A stretch of 64,000 nucleotides of DNA from Xanthostigma xanthostigma (GCA_963575645.1 OY754464.1:4650001-4714000); one strand, 5' to 3'; positions 22,931 to 33,527 are shown, counted from the first letter of the stretch. The notes: generated by a model from the sequence alone, not told the origin. Program-made: numbers and translations.

Positions 22931-24159
22931 TTATTATATTGTTTTTTTAAACTATTAGCTGTCAAAAATAATAAATAAAACTGTTTATAAAAATTAAACT
23001 ACTGAACACATTTTAGTGAATTTAAATAGGGTTCTGGTCTGATAGTAAACAAAGTGAATAAAATATAACCCAATCCGACCAAAATTGCGATCTGTAGAGT
23101 CGTGACGTACGTACGTACGTACATACGTACAGACCAACCGACAACTGCTGTTTGTGATTTTCAATTACAATTTTAATAGTATTTATGAACTCGAATTGAT
23201 TTGAAAATGGTTCTATTTTATAGATTAGAATCTCCTCTTTTCAAAAAGCTTCAATTTGAATGGATTTCGTGTGAAATTAACTTAGATATAACTTCTTATA
23301 TGAACGAAAGTCAGCTCTGACGCACAAAGCGATAATAAAGCACATACCGCTAGTTTAGCGGTATGTGCAATTAAAACATCATAAACATGGAAGCGAATCA
23401 TAGTTTAACTGATTCCTATAGCCCGTGTTAGGAGGTATCTTCGGTTGGAACACCTATTTAAAATGTTCACGTGCCGCAACTATCGGGATGCTCTCCTAAT
23501 TTTATTAGGTATAATTATTCATCTTTTAGCTCTTATAGGAGCAACTTATTGACTATTGGATAGCTATAGCTGATGTGGGGCAGTTAGCAAATAACGCGTA
23601 AAAAACCGGATGATTCCCGGTAGTAAATAACTTACGAAAACGTATTCATGGGACTCTTGTATCCGTATTTCCGTGAAATCAACTTCCAATAAACTGAAAT
23701 TGCGACCCGACGATTAGATATCGTTTTTAAATAAATAAACAGACCAAACCGGTGTTCTTTTATTCCAGCTTTCCTCGTTGCTGAGTGCCATTTGGTAGGG
23801 GAACCTGGGGCAAAACGGTCGCCTGGAACACAATGACAACGGGTTTGTCTCGTGTGTAGTATTAGATCAAATTCAGTTTATTTTTTCTTTAGTTTAAAAA
23901 AAAAGGACAAATTATATTCGTTTTTATTTTTTTCGGGTCTATTAATTGTAATTTGTGGAAAATATGCTTTATTTATAAGTAATTGACTAGCTTTAGTATA
24001 TTAATAATAATAATAAATATACTTTATTAATGGTACATGTACACATGTATTAATAGCGTCAGGCTTGTCATAATAGATATCATTGTTAAAGATAATTTTT
24101 TAAATCGTAATTTGTTTCTGTAAATAAAAATTCTTTTAGATTTTTTTTAACCGACGAAA
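22931..24159. other. Spacer with microsatellite and small hairpin
   Basis: (GTAC)n at about 23,104-23,130. A perfect 13-bp hairpin GCACATACCGCTA/TAGCGGTATGTGC with a 3-base loop lies at 23,340-23,368. AACACCTATTTAAAATGTTC at about 23,449 recurs near 37,900, marking an old repeat. No gene seen. Confidence 0.45.
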
Positions 24160-24560
24160 AACAAAAACGGAGGAGGTTCTCAATTCGACGCGTATATTTT
24201 TTTTTTTTATTTTTTTTTTTTTTTTTTTTTATTTATGTATGACCACGCATAACTTTTTACAGAGTAGTCCGATTTTGATAATTTTTTTTTTGTTTGAAAG
24301 GGTATACCTCGAAGTTGGTCCCATATAAATTTGGTAGAAAAATTCCAACCCTAAGGGTAGGAAAACAGGGGATGATTGATTGTTCACTCACTGATTGTAA
24401 TGTATGACCACACATAACTTTTTACAGAGTGGTCCAATTTTGATAATTATTTTTTTATTGGATAGGGTATACCTCGAGGTTCGTCTCATATAAATTTGGA
24501 AAAAAAATTTCTACCCTAAGGGTGGGAAAATAGGGGTGATTTATTGTTCACTCACAGATT
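24160..24560 (+). repeat. RTE-like LINE tail with tandem duplication
   Basis: Begins AACCGACGAAAAACAAAAAC and GGAGGAGGTTCTCAATTCG, the familiar lepidopteran RTE-type tail, then a long T-run. Two near-identical units of about 160 bp follow (24,233-24,397 and 24,400-24,555; both with CATAACTTTTTACAGAGT, GGGTATACCTCGA and CCCTAAGGGT). Confidence 0.6.
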
Positions 24561-24636
24561 TTTATGCTGAGTTGTGTATATTACAATTATAAATTATATA
24601 GCCACATAAAATTATTAAATAAAAACTTTTTAACAA

Positions 24637-25100
24637 AAAAATTAAACCGCCGAAAAACTGAAAAGCAAAAAATAATAAATCTTTTTATTTAACTAAGTTC
24701 TATCTAAGTAGTTGAACGTATGTGACAGTCTAGTATATCTAAGTAATTTTGAGTCGGCGTCAAACCATCAATGAACAAAGATCACTAAAAGAAATAACCA
24801 AATCAAATTAATAATGATACGTGAAATCTCCAGCGATAAACATTAACATTCTAAACATGCGCTCTCCACACGACCACTCGCAAAGACGTGTGCCCTCAGT
24901 GTGCCCGTTAGGGTTGCTCTGTCGCTGATATTAACTTCGTGAACGCTCAGAGATTTCCGGCGAAGGATTGTTGACGCCGACTCAAAATTACTTAGATATA
25001 CTAGACTGTCACATACGTTCAACTACTTAGATAGAACTTAGTTAAATAAAAAGATTTATTATTTTTTGCTTTTCAGTTTTTCGGCGGTTTAATTTTTTCA
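24637..25100. repeat. Inverted duplication of a LINE 3' end
   Basis: 24,637-24,760 (AAATTAAACCGCCGAAAAAC ... GAGTCGGCGTC) is the reverse complement of 24,972-25,098. The right arm holds the last codons and 3' tail of the LINE frame at 25,042-25,635 and the left arm is a second tail copy facing it. A 211-base single-copy spacer separates them. Confidence 0.85.
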
Positions 25101-25635
25101 GGTTAACCCCAGCTTTTATATGTGCAGGTACTTTATTATGTATCCGAATCATAGCGTTGCGGACACCTCTTTGAATTACAGTTAGCAAAGATGCTAACGT
25201 TTTAAAATTATTTTTATTTCTTGTCGAGTAGCTATGCTCAAAATTATTCTCGATAAAAAGAGAAGGATTATTGTTTACAAATAGTGCGCATTCTAGAATA
25301 AAAATGTCGTAAACGGTAAGAATTTTAAATTTTTTAAATAGTTCTCTACAGCTATGTCTAGGTGCCACACTCGCTATGATTCGGATACATTTCTTTTGAA
25401 GTAAGAATACTTTTTTTGAAAGCGTGGAATTGCCCCAAAATATTATGGCAAATTGTAAGTTTGAATGAAAATACGCATAGTAGATGCTGAGAAGTGCATC
25501 AAAATTTACAACTCTTTTTAGGTATCTTATTAAATATATTGATCTGCATAATTTTGATTGTAATTGTTCGATATGTGACTTCCAATTTAAGTCACAGTCA
25601 ATATTTATCCCTAAAAATTTTACATAATTAGTCAA
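25042..25635 (-). pseudogene. LINE reverse transcriptase, C-terminal fragment
   Basis: A 197-residue open frame on the minus strand. It begins YVKFLGINIDCDLNWKSHI, the FLG-x-x-ID-L-W-x-x-HI block that follows the palm domain in non-LTR retrotransposon reverse transcriptases. It continues through the thumb-like region (YYAYFHSNLQFAIIFWGNS, FLLQKKCIRII, CRELFKKFKILTVYDIFILE) and ends in a basic tail (LNRRKTEKQK). The YADD catalytic block and everything before it are missing, so this is a 5'-truncated, dead copy. The spacing and the ILTVYDIFILE motif suggest the Jockey/CR1 group, from memory. The stop at 25,042 lies in the tail sequence that is duplicated in inverse orientation next door. Confidence 0.9.
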
Positions 25636-25739
25636 TGATATGTTTTAAATCAAATATATTTGTTTTTCCGGAGCTTCTACTTAGGCTGCCTGTTGTTCCC
25701 TGGGTTCCCCTTATTGATTTGTCCATTTCATTTCTTCGA

Positions 25740-26340
25740 GGCGAAATGAGAAGGTAAATAAAATTTTTACCGAAGTAATGGTTTTGACGTTTGCGATCAA
25801 ACACAATTAAAACTAGCTATCAATAATTATTGAAAGTAAACAAGATTGCCTTACTAAAGTTTTCGAAACAAATTCAGCATTTTTTTTTTTGCTTTTTGAA
25901 GAGAGAGACTAGATTGTAAAGATCGAAAATCGAAGTTATTTGTAATTTTAGAGATATGAGCATTAATTTATATTATTTGAGAAAAATTTTAAAATGCCAT
26001 AACTTCTAAACGACTAATGATACAGAAAGGGAGTGGTTGAAATGGATTCAGCGCAATTTTTTCTACAAGAATAACAGTCGTAAGTCGTAGATATGTAAAC
26101 AATAATATGTCGCTTTCTGGGTTTTTTTAAAAACAGAAAAACAAAGAAGGGTCCCCCCTTCTCACAAAATAAAAAATGTTTGTAAAATAAATTCGCTCTG
26201 TTTCGTTTGATATTATGTATATCTACTTATAGAAAAAGTCATTCAGAATTTCTGAAACCATTCTGACCATCCGCAACCCTGTATTTCTCTTAGTTTCGAA
26301 GATATAGCCAATTTTAATTGTTTAAATTTGTATATGTCGC
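25740..26340. repeat. Decayed repeat with 'ataacttctaaac' modules
   Basis: Contains GCCATAACTTCTAAACGAC, GATTCAGCGCAATTTTTTCT and CTTATAGAAAAAGTCATTCA. These modules recur at 26,470-26,720, 37,340-37,750, 43,990-44,045 and 56,960-57,330. No coding capacity. Confidence 0.5.
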
Positions 26341-26348
26341 CGGGATAT

Positions 26349-26462
26349 TGTCAAATCCGTGATTTTGTAATTTCACTAGTGAAATTACAATATCACGATT
26401 GACAAAGATTCGTGATATTATAATTTCACTAAGTGAAATTATAATATCACGGGTTTGACAAT
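26349..26462. repeat. Two adjacent palindromes inside an outer inverted repeat
   Basis: GTAATTTCACTAGTGAAATTAC and ATAATTTCACTAAGTGAAATTAT are centred about 55 bases apart, each flanked by GTGAT/ATCAC. An outer ATTGTCAAATCCGTGAT pairs with ATCACGGGTTTGACAAT. The whole could extrude as a branched cruciform. Confidence 0.8.
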
Positions 26463-27020
26463 ATACATTTTAAACCGTCATAACTTCTAAACTAATCGAG
26501 ATACGAATTTGCGCTTATACCTAATCGATTCAGCGTACTTTTTTCTGTAAGACAAATATTATAAGCATATATTTTGAGATATTTATATATTTTTCCAAAT
26601 ATCGTAAATCTTTTCATGTTTTGATGAGTTTTGAAAAACTGCAATATTTTAAGGCATTAAGCGATTTTTGGCCCGTTTTATATTAACCGAACTTATAGAA
26701 AAAGTCATGCTGAATCGATTCCGTAAATCCGCAACCACTTGCACCTGGCCAATAGTGGGTAGACCAAAAAAGTGTTTTTTAACGAAACTTTTACACTGCT
26801 GTAGCAGCACAATTTTATATGAAAATTCAACTTTTATAAAAGCTATTGGCTGAATCGTCGGCGATATTATTATTCAGAAGAAAGAGAAAGATTTGTTTAC
26901 AAGCGCTCGAGTTTGCCAAACCATTGTTGAATGTCATGAGCTGACATTTACCTACAATAGCTATGTATTATCTAAGTAGAACATATAGACGTAACCCGTT
27001 GCGCAGGGATTCTCAATATT
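26463..27020. repeat. Further decayed modules, then spacer
   Basis: 26,463-26,870 repeats the modules GTCATAACTTCTAAACTAA, GATTCAGCGTACTTTTTTCT and CTTATAGAAAAAGTCATGCT. The remainder is AT-rich with no feature. The 61-codon frame at 26,668-26,853 is a shadow. Confidence 0.4.
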
Positions 27021-27026
27021 TTTTTT

Positions 27027-27650
27027 ACACGTTTTTTATTAACTTCACTTGTAAGTTTGTATGTATGTATGTATGTTTGTTTGTAACCTCCGTTTGGACT
27101 ACAGCAAGTGGTTTATTACTGTAGTGTAATATGCCAGCACTGTAACTATAGGGGGTATCCGTGCGGTCTAAAGCACGGGTCTTCGCTGACGTCAACTCTC
27201 GGAATCACGGGTCGTGGGTTCTAATCCCGTCCACGCCGAAAAAAAATTGTTTGTTTTTCGGCAAATTTTTGACAATAAATCGAACTAAAAAGTGGAAAAT
27301 CAATTTAGTTTAAAAAAAACTAAAAAACACGCTTTATATCAAACTAAAAAGTGAAAAATAAATATAGTATAAAAAAAACTAAAAAACGCGCTTTATATCG
27401 AACTAAGAAGTAAAAAATATTTTTTTTAAAATAAGCTTAAAACAATAATAAATAAAAAATACTAGTATTATTGTGAAAAAAGCGTGGGGCGCTTTGTTCC
27501 ACATTTTCGTACATCGAGCGCCCCACGCTTTTTTCACAATAATACTAGTATTTTTTATTCATTATTGTTTTAAGCTTATTTTTAAAAAAATATTTTTTAC
27601 TTTTTAGTTTGATATAAAGCGTGTTTTTTAGTTTTTTTTAAACTATATTT
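27027..27650 (+). mobile_element. tRNA-plus-hairpin element, copy P1
   Basis: Order: head (ACACG, then CACTTGTAAGTTTG and a TATG microsatellite, CAGCAAGTGGTTTATTAC), tRNA-like domain (27,152-27,237), an AT spacer built from two modules of AACACGCTTTATATCRAACT type, then a hairpin with arms of about 133 bases (27,361-27,493 and 27,517-27,650) and a 23-base loop. The stem core is AAAAAGCGTGGGGCGCT. The head word ACACGCTTTATAT (best seen in P2 and P3) is inverted in the hairpin, again an asymmetric subterminal repeat in T-rich flanks. I suspect a Helentron-like element. Confidence 0.75.
27152..27237 (+). repeat. Class II tRNA-like domain inside P1
   Basis: CCGTGCGGTCTAAAGC resembles an A box of leucine/serine type, GGGTTCTAATCCC is the B box, and the extra length between them fits a long variable arm (GTCAACTCTCGGAATCAC). 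The acceptor stem does not close. Kept recognisable in all three copies (P2 has the most canonical A box, GACCGAGCGGTCTAAGGCG). Confidence 0.7.
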
Positions 27651-27790
27651 TTTTACTGCAGGACGCATTTAATCAAAGAAAATTTTTATTCACAGCGCGT
27701 TTTAAGGTTACAGTAGAGGTTGCCCAGTTTCGTTAGATAGTTATAGGGTGATGAGTGATGACGTCATCCGGCGGACGTGTCAAATGACTG

Positions 27791-27824
27791 TGAGGCAACG
27801 ACTGTTAGACAACAGCCGTTGCCT
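27791..27824. repeat. Short hairpin
   Basis: GAGGCAACGACTGTT and AACAGCCGTTGCCTC pair around AGAC. Function unknown. Confidence 0.6.
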
Positions 27825-27939
27825 CGCCTTCAATGCAGGTTGTGATAATTGACGAGTTTGGGAAAAGTTTAAAACAGCTGGAAAAGAAGCTGTTTAAAAT
27901 TTCATTTTGTTACATATAAGTACTAATCTATATAATATA

Positions 27940-28174
27940 ATAGCGGCCCAGTTCGGCTTTGCCCGAATTTGTAAATTGCCGCCGTTTTTTCGTCGATTTA
28001 CGTTGCTTTTATTTTAATGCGTTAATATAATAACGTGTGCCCATCCTGAATATCCATTCTAAATATTGTTGAAACAAATTTTGAAATCGGATGAGTAGTT
28101 TCATACCATAGATTACCTCTTACGTCCATAGTTACGAACTTTACCTCTTTATAATATTTAGTAGTAACTATAGA
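27940..28174 (-). mobile_element. Lep1-type Helitron, minus orientation
   Basis: Read on the minus strand it opens TCTATAG...TATTATAAAGAGGTAAAG, has GAAACTACTCATCCGATTTC and closes GGGCAAAGCCGAACTGGGCC with GCTAT in place of CTAG. Non-autonomous and short. Confidence 0.75.
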
Positions 28175-28390
28175 TTGAGAAAAAATATTTTATGACTTTG
28201 GCGTGTTAATATAAAATTGTAAAATAACTTGTTCTCTATTTTTGGGAGGAAACCTGAAAAAAGCGGGGTATGGTATGGTTATTCTATATTTTTCTTTGCG
28301 AATTCCCCGCTAGGTCAGGTCAGATATTGACGAACCCCTGGGTCCCTATACAAGTAGAAAAATAAACGAGCGTGCTTTAGACCACACGAC

Positions 28391-28836
28391 TGAAGTAAAA
28401 CTTCTTCCTGCCATAATTTGTTATTATTCACCCGAAAATTCACAAAATATGAACTTTAAAATGAATTTACAATTTTATTCACTTTAAACGTAGAACATTA
28501 CATAAAAATAATGAAAACAAAAGTAATACGTTGCGACGTTGTCACTGGCAAGTAAAGAGTACTGCTTATATTTTCGGCCACCTGATGGCGCCAAGTATGT
28601 GTCATTCTATTGTTAGTACTACTTATATTTTCGGCCACCTAATGGAGTCAAGTATGTGTCATTCAACTCTCTCTCTTTCTATCTTCACTAACTTATATCT
28701 CCCTCTCAACTTCCGTTCGCCTCGTCCGATTTCCGTAAACAGCACCGTTCACCTCGTTCTATTTCCGTAAACGCTTTCGTCAGGCACTTACTAGCTTACT
28801 CCCGAAGTCAAGCGTGACTAAAGAAGTTTTACTTCA
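28391..28836. mobile_element. TIR element with GAAGTAAAACTTC ends
   Basis: TGAAGTAAAACTTCTTC at 28,391 is mirrored by AAGAAGTTTTACTTCA ending at 28,836. Inside, a unit of about 60 bp with TTATATTTTCGGCCACCT and AAGTATGTGTCATTC occurs twice in tandem (28,560-28,612, 28,618-28,664), followed by repeated TTCCGTAAAC words. The 79-codon frame is a shadow of the repeats. Confidence 0.75.
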
Positions 28837-28839
28837 AAA

Positions 28840-29165
28840 AATATAGTCCGTTCGCGTATGTTCTGAGTTGTCTTGCGTCGCCTCATGGAACTGCGTTTAA
28901 TTTTGCGGCTATGTCGTGACACACTTCCCCAGTACATTGGTTGGGAATCCCTGCCCATATTAGCGTCTATAACAGAGCGATACCTGAATGTATTTGTTGA
29001 ACGGGGTTGGAGAGTCGGTGGAGATGGTGGCGTCGTTCAGGCCGGGCCGCGTCGCGTCGTTTCGGTCTGTTGGACTGCTTTCTCTTTGCACGTGCTTACG
29101 TCAAACGGGCGTACATCCTAAACCTGCCCCGCACCCACTGATTCGCTATCTTTGACCGCGTGTAG
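28840..29165 (+). other. GC-rich island, unknown nature
   Basis: Moderately CpG-rich (GGCCGGGCCGCGTCGCGTCG) with an 82-codon frame (28,873-29,121) that has no recognised domain. It could be a promoter region, the body of an old transposon or an exon. I cannot decide. Confidence 0.3.
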
Positions 29166-29639
29166 ATATTTGGAATTGATGAATGTTTGCGCTCACCTGC
29201 ATTTGTATACATATATCAATAATTATTCAAATCTTTGATTAACGTCTGATTAGAACTCTCCAATAAATAAAATTATTAACTTAAAGCGATTGTTTTTTCA
29301 AAAACCAATTAGAAACTAATTATTAATTATTTTTATATTTTTTAGATCAGTTCTGAAGAAGATCCAAATCCGGACCGAAACGTTAATGTATTAATTTTGA
29401 TATTTTTTGTTAATATATTTGTCTGAAAAATTGGTCGATAATTTTATTTATTGGAGTATCAATAATTATGTTTCAACGAATCCGCATTCCATCCTAGTAG
29501 AACGATTGTTTAAATTTTAGAAGAGATTTCTAGTGTAGAAGCCTATTTTTGGTAGGTACTTAATTTCTCGAATTTTTTCTGAGAAAAATAATGATATGAA
29601 ACGTCTAACGTTTGGTTCGAAGTAAAACCGTGCAGTTGG
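29166..29639. repeat. Spacer holding a degenerate LINE or Penelope-like scrap
   Basis: TCTGAAGAAGATCCAAATCC followed by GGACCGAAACGTTAATG (29,350-29,390) is a phrase common near the ends of many animal retroelements. The rest is AT-rich. No larger element can be outlined. Confidence 0.3.
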
Positions 29640-29846
29640 CGCGACGCCGTTCACGGGACGTGTGACGGTTCATTTGCGCTTGCTGTGTGTATGCGTTGGA
29701 CAGCTGTGTGGCGAACATGGCGTTTGTTGATACGTTTAATTTAGTTATTAAAAGTCCGTTAAACGACAGGGCAAAATTTAGTTGTGAGAATTTCGTTTAA
29801 ATGTATGTTTCACATCTGTCGGGCGTCCCAACACGGCTTCCATTTT
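29640..29846 (+). other. GC-balanced stretch with a short frame
   Basis: CpG-rich up to about 29,720, then an ATG in good context (GAACATGGC) opens a 27-codon frame (MAFVDTFNLVIKSPLNDRAK...) that stops before the Helentron-like copy B. It may be part of an older insertion target. No family recognised. Confidence 0.2.
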
Positions 29847-30502
29847 GACGTGATAACGTCTTATAAATTGATGAATCACCAATCTTATAAATTGATAAAA
29901 CACCGACTGCATGTACGAAAAAGTGTAACGCTCCTAACGGTCGTAACGTTCCTAACGCGTAACGTTCCACCTGACCCTGTGCGTGCTTTTGCTAATTTCT
30001 CGCTCAATTTAAATCAGATCGGTTTGAAACCAGTCTTAAACGAAAGAGGAGAACATTTTACATAGATTTCGTATAACAGAATTTGCCTAAACAGTTTTTT
30101 TATACAAATTTATATAGAAAAATAGCTGTATAAATGCAATGTTGTCTAATGCATGGCGCGAGCGCGACGCGGTCGGTCGTCTTTGTTTGCCGTACATGGA
30201 AATTAGAAAATAACGTATGTCTTGTCTTAACATGAAAACGCCTGCATTTCTAATGTTTAATTCAATTTTTTGACATTAGTATTTTGTGAAATGCAACGCC
30301 TTCTAAGTTAAGTATTGGAGTAACTAATTATTATTAGAACATAATACTTTGACAGTTGCAAACGTCACTTTTGACATTTCTTATCATTCCGACACCAAGG
30401 ATAAGCGGATTGAAACCAAATTTTGGGAGGTTTAGGTTATGTATTACGGAATACGTTATCACGTAAAACTATCGTCCGTAAACCGACTTTACAGACAACC
30501 AA
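29847..30502 (+). mobile_element. Helentron-like element (HINE), copy B
   Basis: Left end GACGTGATAACGTC, duplicated CTTATAAATTGAT words, CGTAACG array, interior shared with copy A, right end with ACGTTATCACGT, terminal hairpin and CAACCAA before a T-run. It lacks copy A's interior between TTTTGGGAGG and TTTAGGTTATG, the same junction as copy D. The 93-codon frame across its left half (ends LNQIGLKPVLNERGEHFT) is not intact in the other copies. Confidence 0.75.
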
Positions 30503-30930
30503 TTTTTTTTTTTTTGCAAAAAAATCTAATACGATTTTTTTATCCTGTCACATTAGCTTTCATTTTCTATTATGAAACATGGAAAATAATAACGAAACAT
30601 TCGACGTAAGCGGTTTTGCTTTTTGGCCTCAGATACGTATTTCAGGTGCAATGACTCAACTTGCTATTGTTTGAGGAAAAACTTGAGGTCTGACCTTAAC
30701 AGACAGATGTCACACCGAGCGAACAAACAGCTTAAATTCATTAACAATATATTTTTTTTTATTTTAAGATAACAGTGAGAAAAATGACAATATTGCAATA
30801 ATATTCAATTGTCCATCAATTGTTATTCTTAACTGGGACTAGTTTTATTTATTATAGATGAGTCACAAATCACAATTAAGCTTTTGGAGAGCTGCGCATC
30901 TTGCGAGCCATAGTTTGGGCACCGTTGATA
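30503..30930. other. Spacer
   Basis: A short frame from an ATG at about 30,580 (MENNNETFDVSGFAFWPQIR..., 31 codons) is noted but unsupported. Otherwise AT-rich with nothing recognised. Confidence 0.35.
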
Positions 30931-31297
30931 TCTTTATATATAATAAATTCTCGTGTCACAAATTTTGTCCGCGCTAACCTCCGAAACCAACGAACCGATT
31001 TTAACGAAATTTTGTAAATGTGTCGTGGTTACTCGAACTTACACTATAGGATAGTTTTTATAATATTTTATACAAAATTTGTCAAAAAAATTGTTTTAGT
31101 AGCATGTAGCGACATTTGATAGAATTTGCTCAAAGCTATAAGTTCAGAAGCAAACAAAAAAAAAACTGTTTTTGTACCAAGTAACGACATCTAATAGAAT
31201 TTGCTTAAAGCTATTAGTTCAGACGTCGGGCCGCAAACGAAATACATTTTGCAGAATTATATCTATCGCACCCGGATGAACTGGGCCGGGCCGCTAG
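30931..31297 (+). mobile_element. Helitron, non-autonomous
   Basis: Opens TCTTTATATATAATAAATTC and TCGTGTCACA, then CCGCGCTAACCTCCGAAACC, and closes GGGCCGGGCCGCTAG at 31,297. An internal unit (GCGACATTTGATAGAATTTG / ACGACATCTAATAGAATTTG with AAAGCTAT.AGTTCAGA) occurs twice in tandem. No rolling-circle replicase. Confidence 0.75.
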
Positions 31298-32123
31298 CGA
31301 ATAATTTATAGAGAGAAAAATAGAGATTTCGAATATGTAAGAAAGTAGGTATATTAGTTGCCATTTGAAAAAAAAAATACGTGACAACTTCCGGTTGAGT
31401 TTGAAGTACAAAAAATATACCTCAGCAGTTTTGGATAGTTTTCGAGTTGAAACTTTTTTTTGTATCTATTAGTAGAATATAAGCATAATTATTCACCGTT
31501 GCTCACTATCGTTGAACACACTGTGTAGAGAAGTTTGTTTAAATTAAAATATACTTTAAAGTTGTAACACATACTCTTACGTAAACAAACAGTACGTAAA
31601 GTTTATATTGCAAAGGAATATTTTTTATTTTATACAATCGATATTCTGTGTTTCGTTCGTAAAACTAGAATTTAATGATTTAATCATTTTACTTACAACC
31701 AACCAGACGCGTTCGCAAAATATTTTAAAAATTTGCACTTGCTTTGTTGATGTTGTATCAAGTGTAGTGATTTTTAAAATTAATTTACTGTGTGGGTGAC
31801 CTTTTCTTAGAATTTGGAAGATTTTTGAAAAATAAAAGAACATGCGTCGATTGTTTTGAGTTGACATTTGAACTTTAAAACATGCGTAAGCTTTGGACGC
31901 ATGTGTTGGAAAATTTAATTTTGAAAAAAAAAACAGGATGTGTTCCTATATTATAAGCAACGGATTACATGCCCACATCATGTGAGAGTTGTTTTTTAAT
32001 AAATTATACAGAAGGTAATTCAATTAACAAAAAACAAATAGAGTCGTAAAATCGTCTGTTATTGTAGGATTCCTACAGCGAATTTTTCGTTATCATAATT
32101 TTTTACCTGTTTATCTATAAGTA
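31298..32123. other. AT-rich spacer
   Basis: No feature recognised. Overlapping opposed frames at 31,608-31,867 are Phe/Ile-rich noise. Confidence 0.4.
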
Positions 32124-32260
32124 TAATATTATAAAGAGGTAAAGTATGGATATAGAAGGTAATCTCCGAAACTACTCATCCGATTTCAACATTTTTTCAC
32201 TAATATTTAAAATCAGGATGGACGTAGGCTATATATTGTCAAAAAAACACCCGAAAAAAA
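32124..32260 (+). mobile_element. Lep1-type Helitron, 5' fragment
   Basis: AATATTATAAAGAGGTAAAG, GGTAATCTCCGAAACTACTC and ATCCGATTTC match the 5' half of the family at 57.5 and 61.8 kb. The CTAG end is missing. Confidence 0.65.
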
Positions 32261-32445
32261 TCCAAATTCCCTCATGATAAAGATGATAATATAATAATCA
32301 TATATTAACTATTTTTATTCAACACGCGTGAGTAATATGTAATTTCGAGGCCCTGCTAAATTCGGGAGAAATAATAAATTACTTCATGTTGACGCGTAGA
32401 GTGCTAATAATGAGCCGTACAGTGTGATAATGAATTTTCTGGACC

Positions 32446-32572
32446 AATAGAAACGCAGTAGCAAGCCCGAGCGTGCAATAATGAAAAAAAACTGCACGCA
32501 GCTTCTGGACCAATAGGAACGTGGTAGGCGGTATTGTATATATAAAAACAGCATCGCAATTCAGCGAAAGTC
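32446..32572 (+). promoter_or_regulatory. CCAAT/TATA/Inr promoter-like site
   Basis: Two GGACCAATAG (CCAAT) boxes about 65 bases apart, then TATATAAAA at about 32,537-32,545 and TCAGCG at 32,561-32,566, spaced as in insect Pol II core promoters. It sits inside the TIR element, so it may be a promoter carried by a mobile element. No transcript evidence. Confidence 0.35.
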
Positions 32573-32686
32573 ATGGCCATCTTGTGTGCATCGAGGGCGC
32601 TGGATACGTCAATCAATGAAGTGATTTATTATTTTTCCCTCTTTTATCAGGGCCCCGATTACATATTACTCGTGCTAGTTGAATAA
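32573..32686 (+). CDS. Short frame downstream of the promoter-like site
   Basis: An ATG ten bases after the Inr-like word (GTCATGGCC, good context) opens a 37-codon frame, MAILCASRALDTSINEVIYY..., ending at TAA 32,684-32,686 within the right inverted arm. No domain. Probably chance, noted because promoter spacing and start context agree. Confidence 0.13.
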   Translation: MAILCASRALDTSINEVIYYFSLFYQGPDYILLVLVE

Positions 32687-32691
32687 AATAT

Positions 32692-32815
32692 TATGTGCGA
32701 CCATTGATCGAAGGAGAATATTCCACTCGCGTGCGTTTTACCGCACTCGCTACGCTCGTGCGGCAAATTTCACGCTCATGGAATCTTCTCCTTCTCTCAC
32801 TAGTCGCACAATATA
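32692..32815. repeat. Inverted repeat with GTGCGACC ends
   Basis: TGTGCGACCATTGATCGAAG and GAGAATATTCCA on the left pair with TGGAATCTTCTC and CACTAGTCGCACA on the right, around a GC-richer loop with GCACTCGC/GCTCGTGCGG. It directly abuts the previous element. I recall this as a lepidopteran dispersed repeat. Confidence 0.65.
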
Positions 32816-33046
32816 CCTACTATTACTGTACGATAAGCGCTCATTATTAGTACTGAAAAAGTAGATATTAATTTTTTTGATAATAATTCAATTTGTGTGG
32901 GTTCTTGACACTTGGGGGTCCATGGCTAAAGCCTTATTATTCCTAATGTAGATCCGCCCCTGGGCAAGTCGGAATCGCTTCGATCCGTTCCACTTACTCG
33001 ACTCAGATGAAACGGGTACAGGTAGAAAGGGGGGGGGGGTGTAGAG

Positions 33047-33077
33047 TATAAACGCTAAACAGCTGAGAGCATCAGTC
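33047..33077 (+). promoter_or_regulatory. TATA plus Inr promoter-like site
   Basis: TATAAAC at 33,047-33,053 and ATCAGTCC with the A at 33,074 are 27 bases apart, the spacing used by insect core promoters. Downstream sequence to 33,470 is GC-balanced and unique within the window but holds no long frame. It could belong to a non-coding RNA or an undetected element. Confidence 0.3.
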
Positions 33078-33527
33078 CAGGTGGAGCGCCACTATCATTT
33101 GTACAATAAATGTAAATGGAAGCATTTATCAATCTAGTCAGTCGACATGCGCTGCAGATTAGTTTCGAACAAAAAGCTGAAAGAGGCAAGCATACGTCCG
33201 GCACACGCTCATTTATGTTCTCGCTGTTCATTTATTCAGTTGTTTCAGAGTAAGCGAATGTGTCAGGTGCGTTCTCCTGTGGTGTAGACTTATACAATGT
33301 TAATGTTTACGAAGAATTAGAGTAGATTTTTTAACACTCGGTGATCCAGAGTCCAGTTTTTGAGTGTTCAGTGTACTCGCTACGATCTATTTACACACCT
33401 GGATTTTGCTGAACGCGATCTCTTATAATATGTATGTACATTAAAAATATACAATATCTGTGATTGAAAAACTATATCGCACGTGATGATTTTTCTTCTT
33501 TTCTACGTTTTTATTAACTCGCTTTTT

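Larger units (their letters stand above)
32315..32690. mobile_element. TIR element carrying a promoter-like core
   Basis: The left arm (CACGCGTGAGTAATATGTAAT, GGCCCTG, AATAATAAATTACTTCA) is mirrored by the right arm (TGAAGTGATTTATTATT, CAGGGCC, ATTACATATTACTCGTGC). Between the arms lie two TCTGGACCAATAG.AACG words, a TATA box and a short frame (see next entries). About 376 bp. Confidence 0.65.

Noticed and set aside
29350-29392. CTGAAGA...GAAACG pattern resembling a hammerhead ribozyme core
   Set aside because: The bases between CTGAAGA and GAAA do not form a proper stem II and flanking stems I/III are not seen; more likely a common retroelement phrase.
29640-29846. LTR element start with a primer-binding site (TTGGCGCGACGCC)
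   Set aside because: The match to tRNA 3' ends is poor and no paired LTR can be found.
29784-30065. 93-codon frame in HINE copy B as a conserved protein
   Set aside because: The frame is broken differently in copies A, C and D and passes through the variable CGTAACG array.
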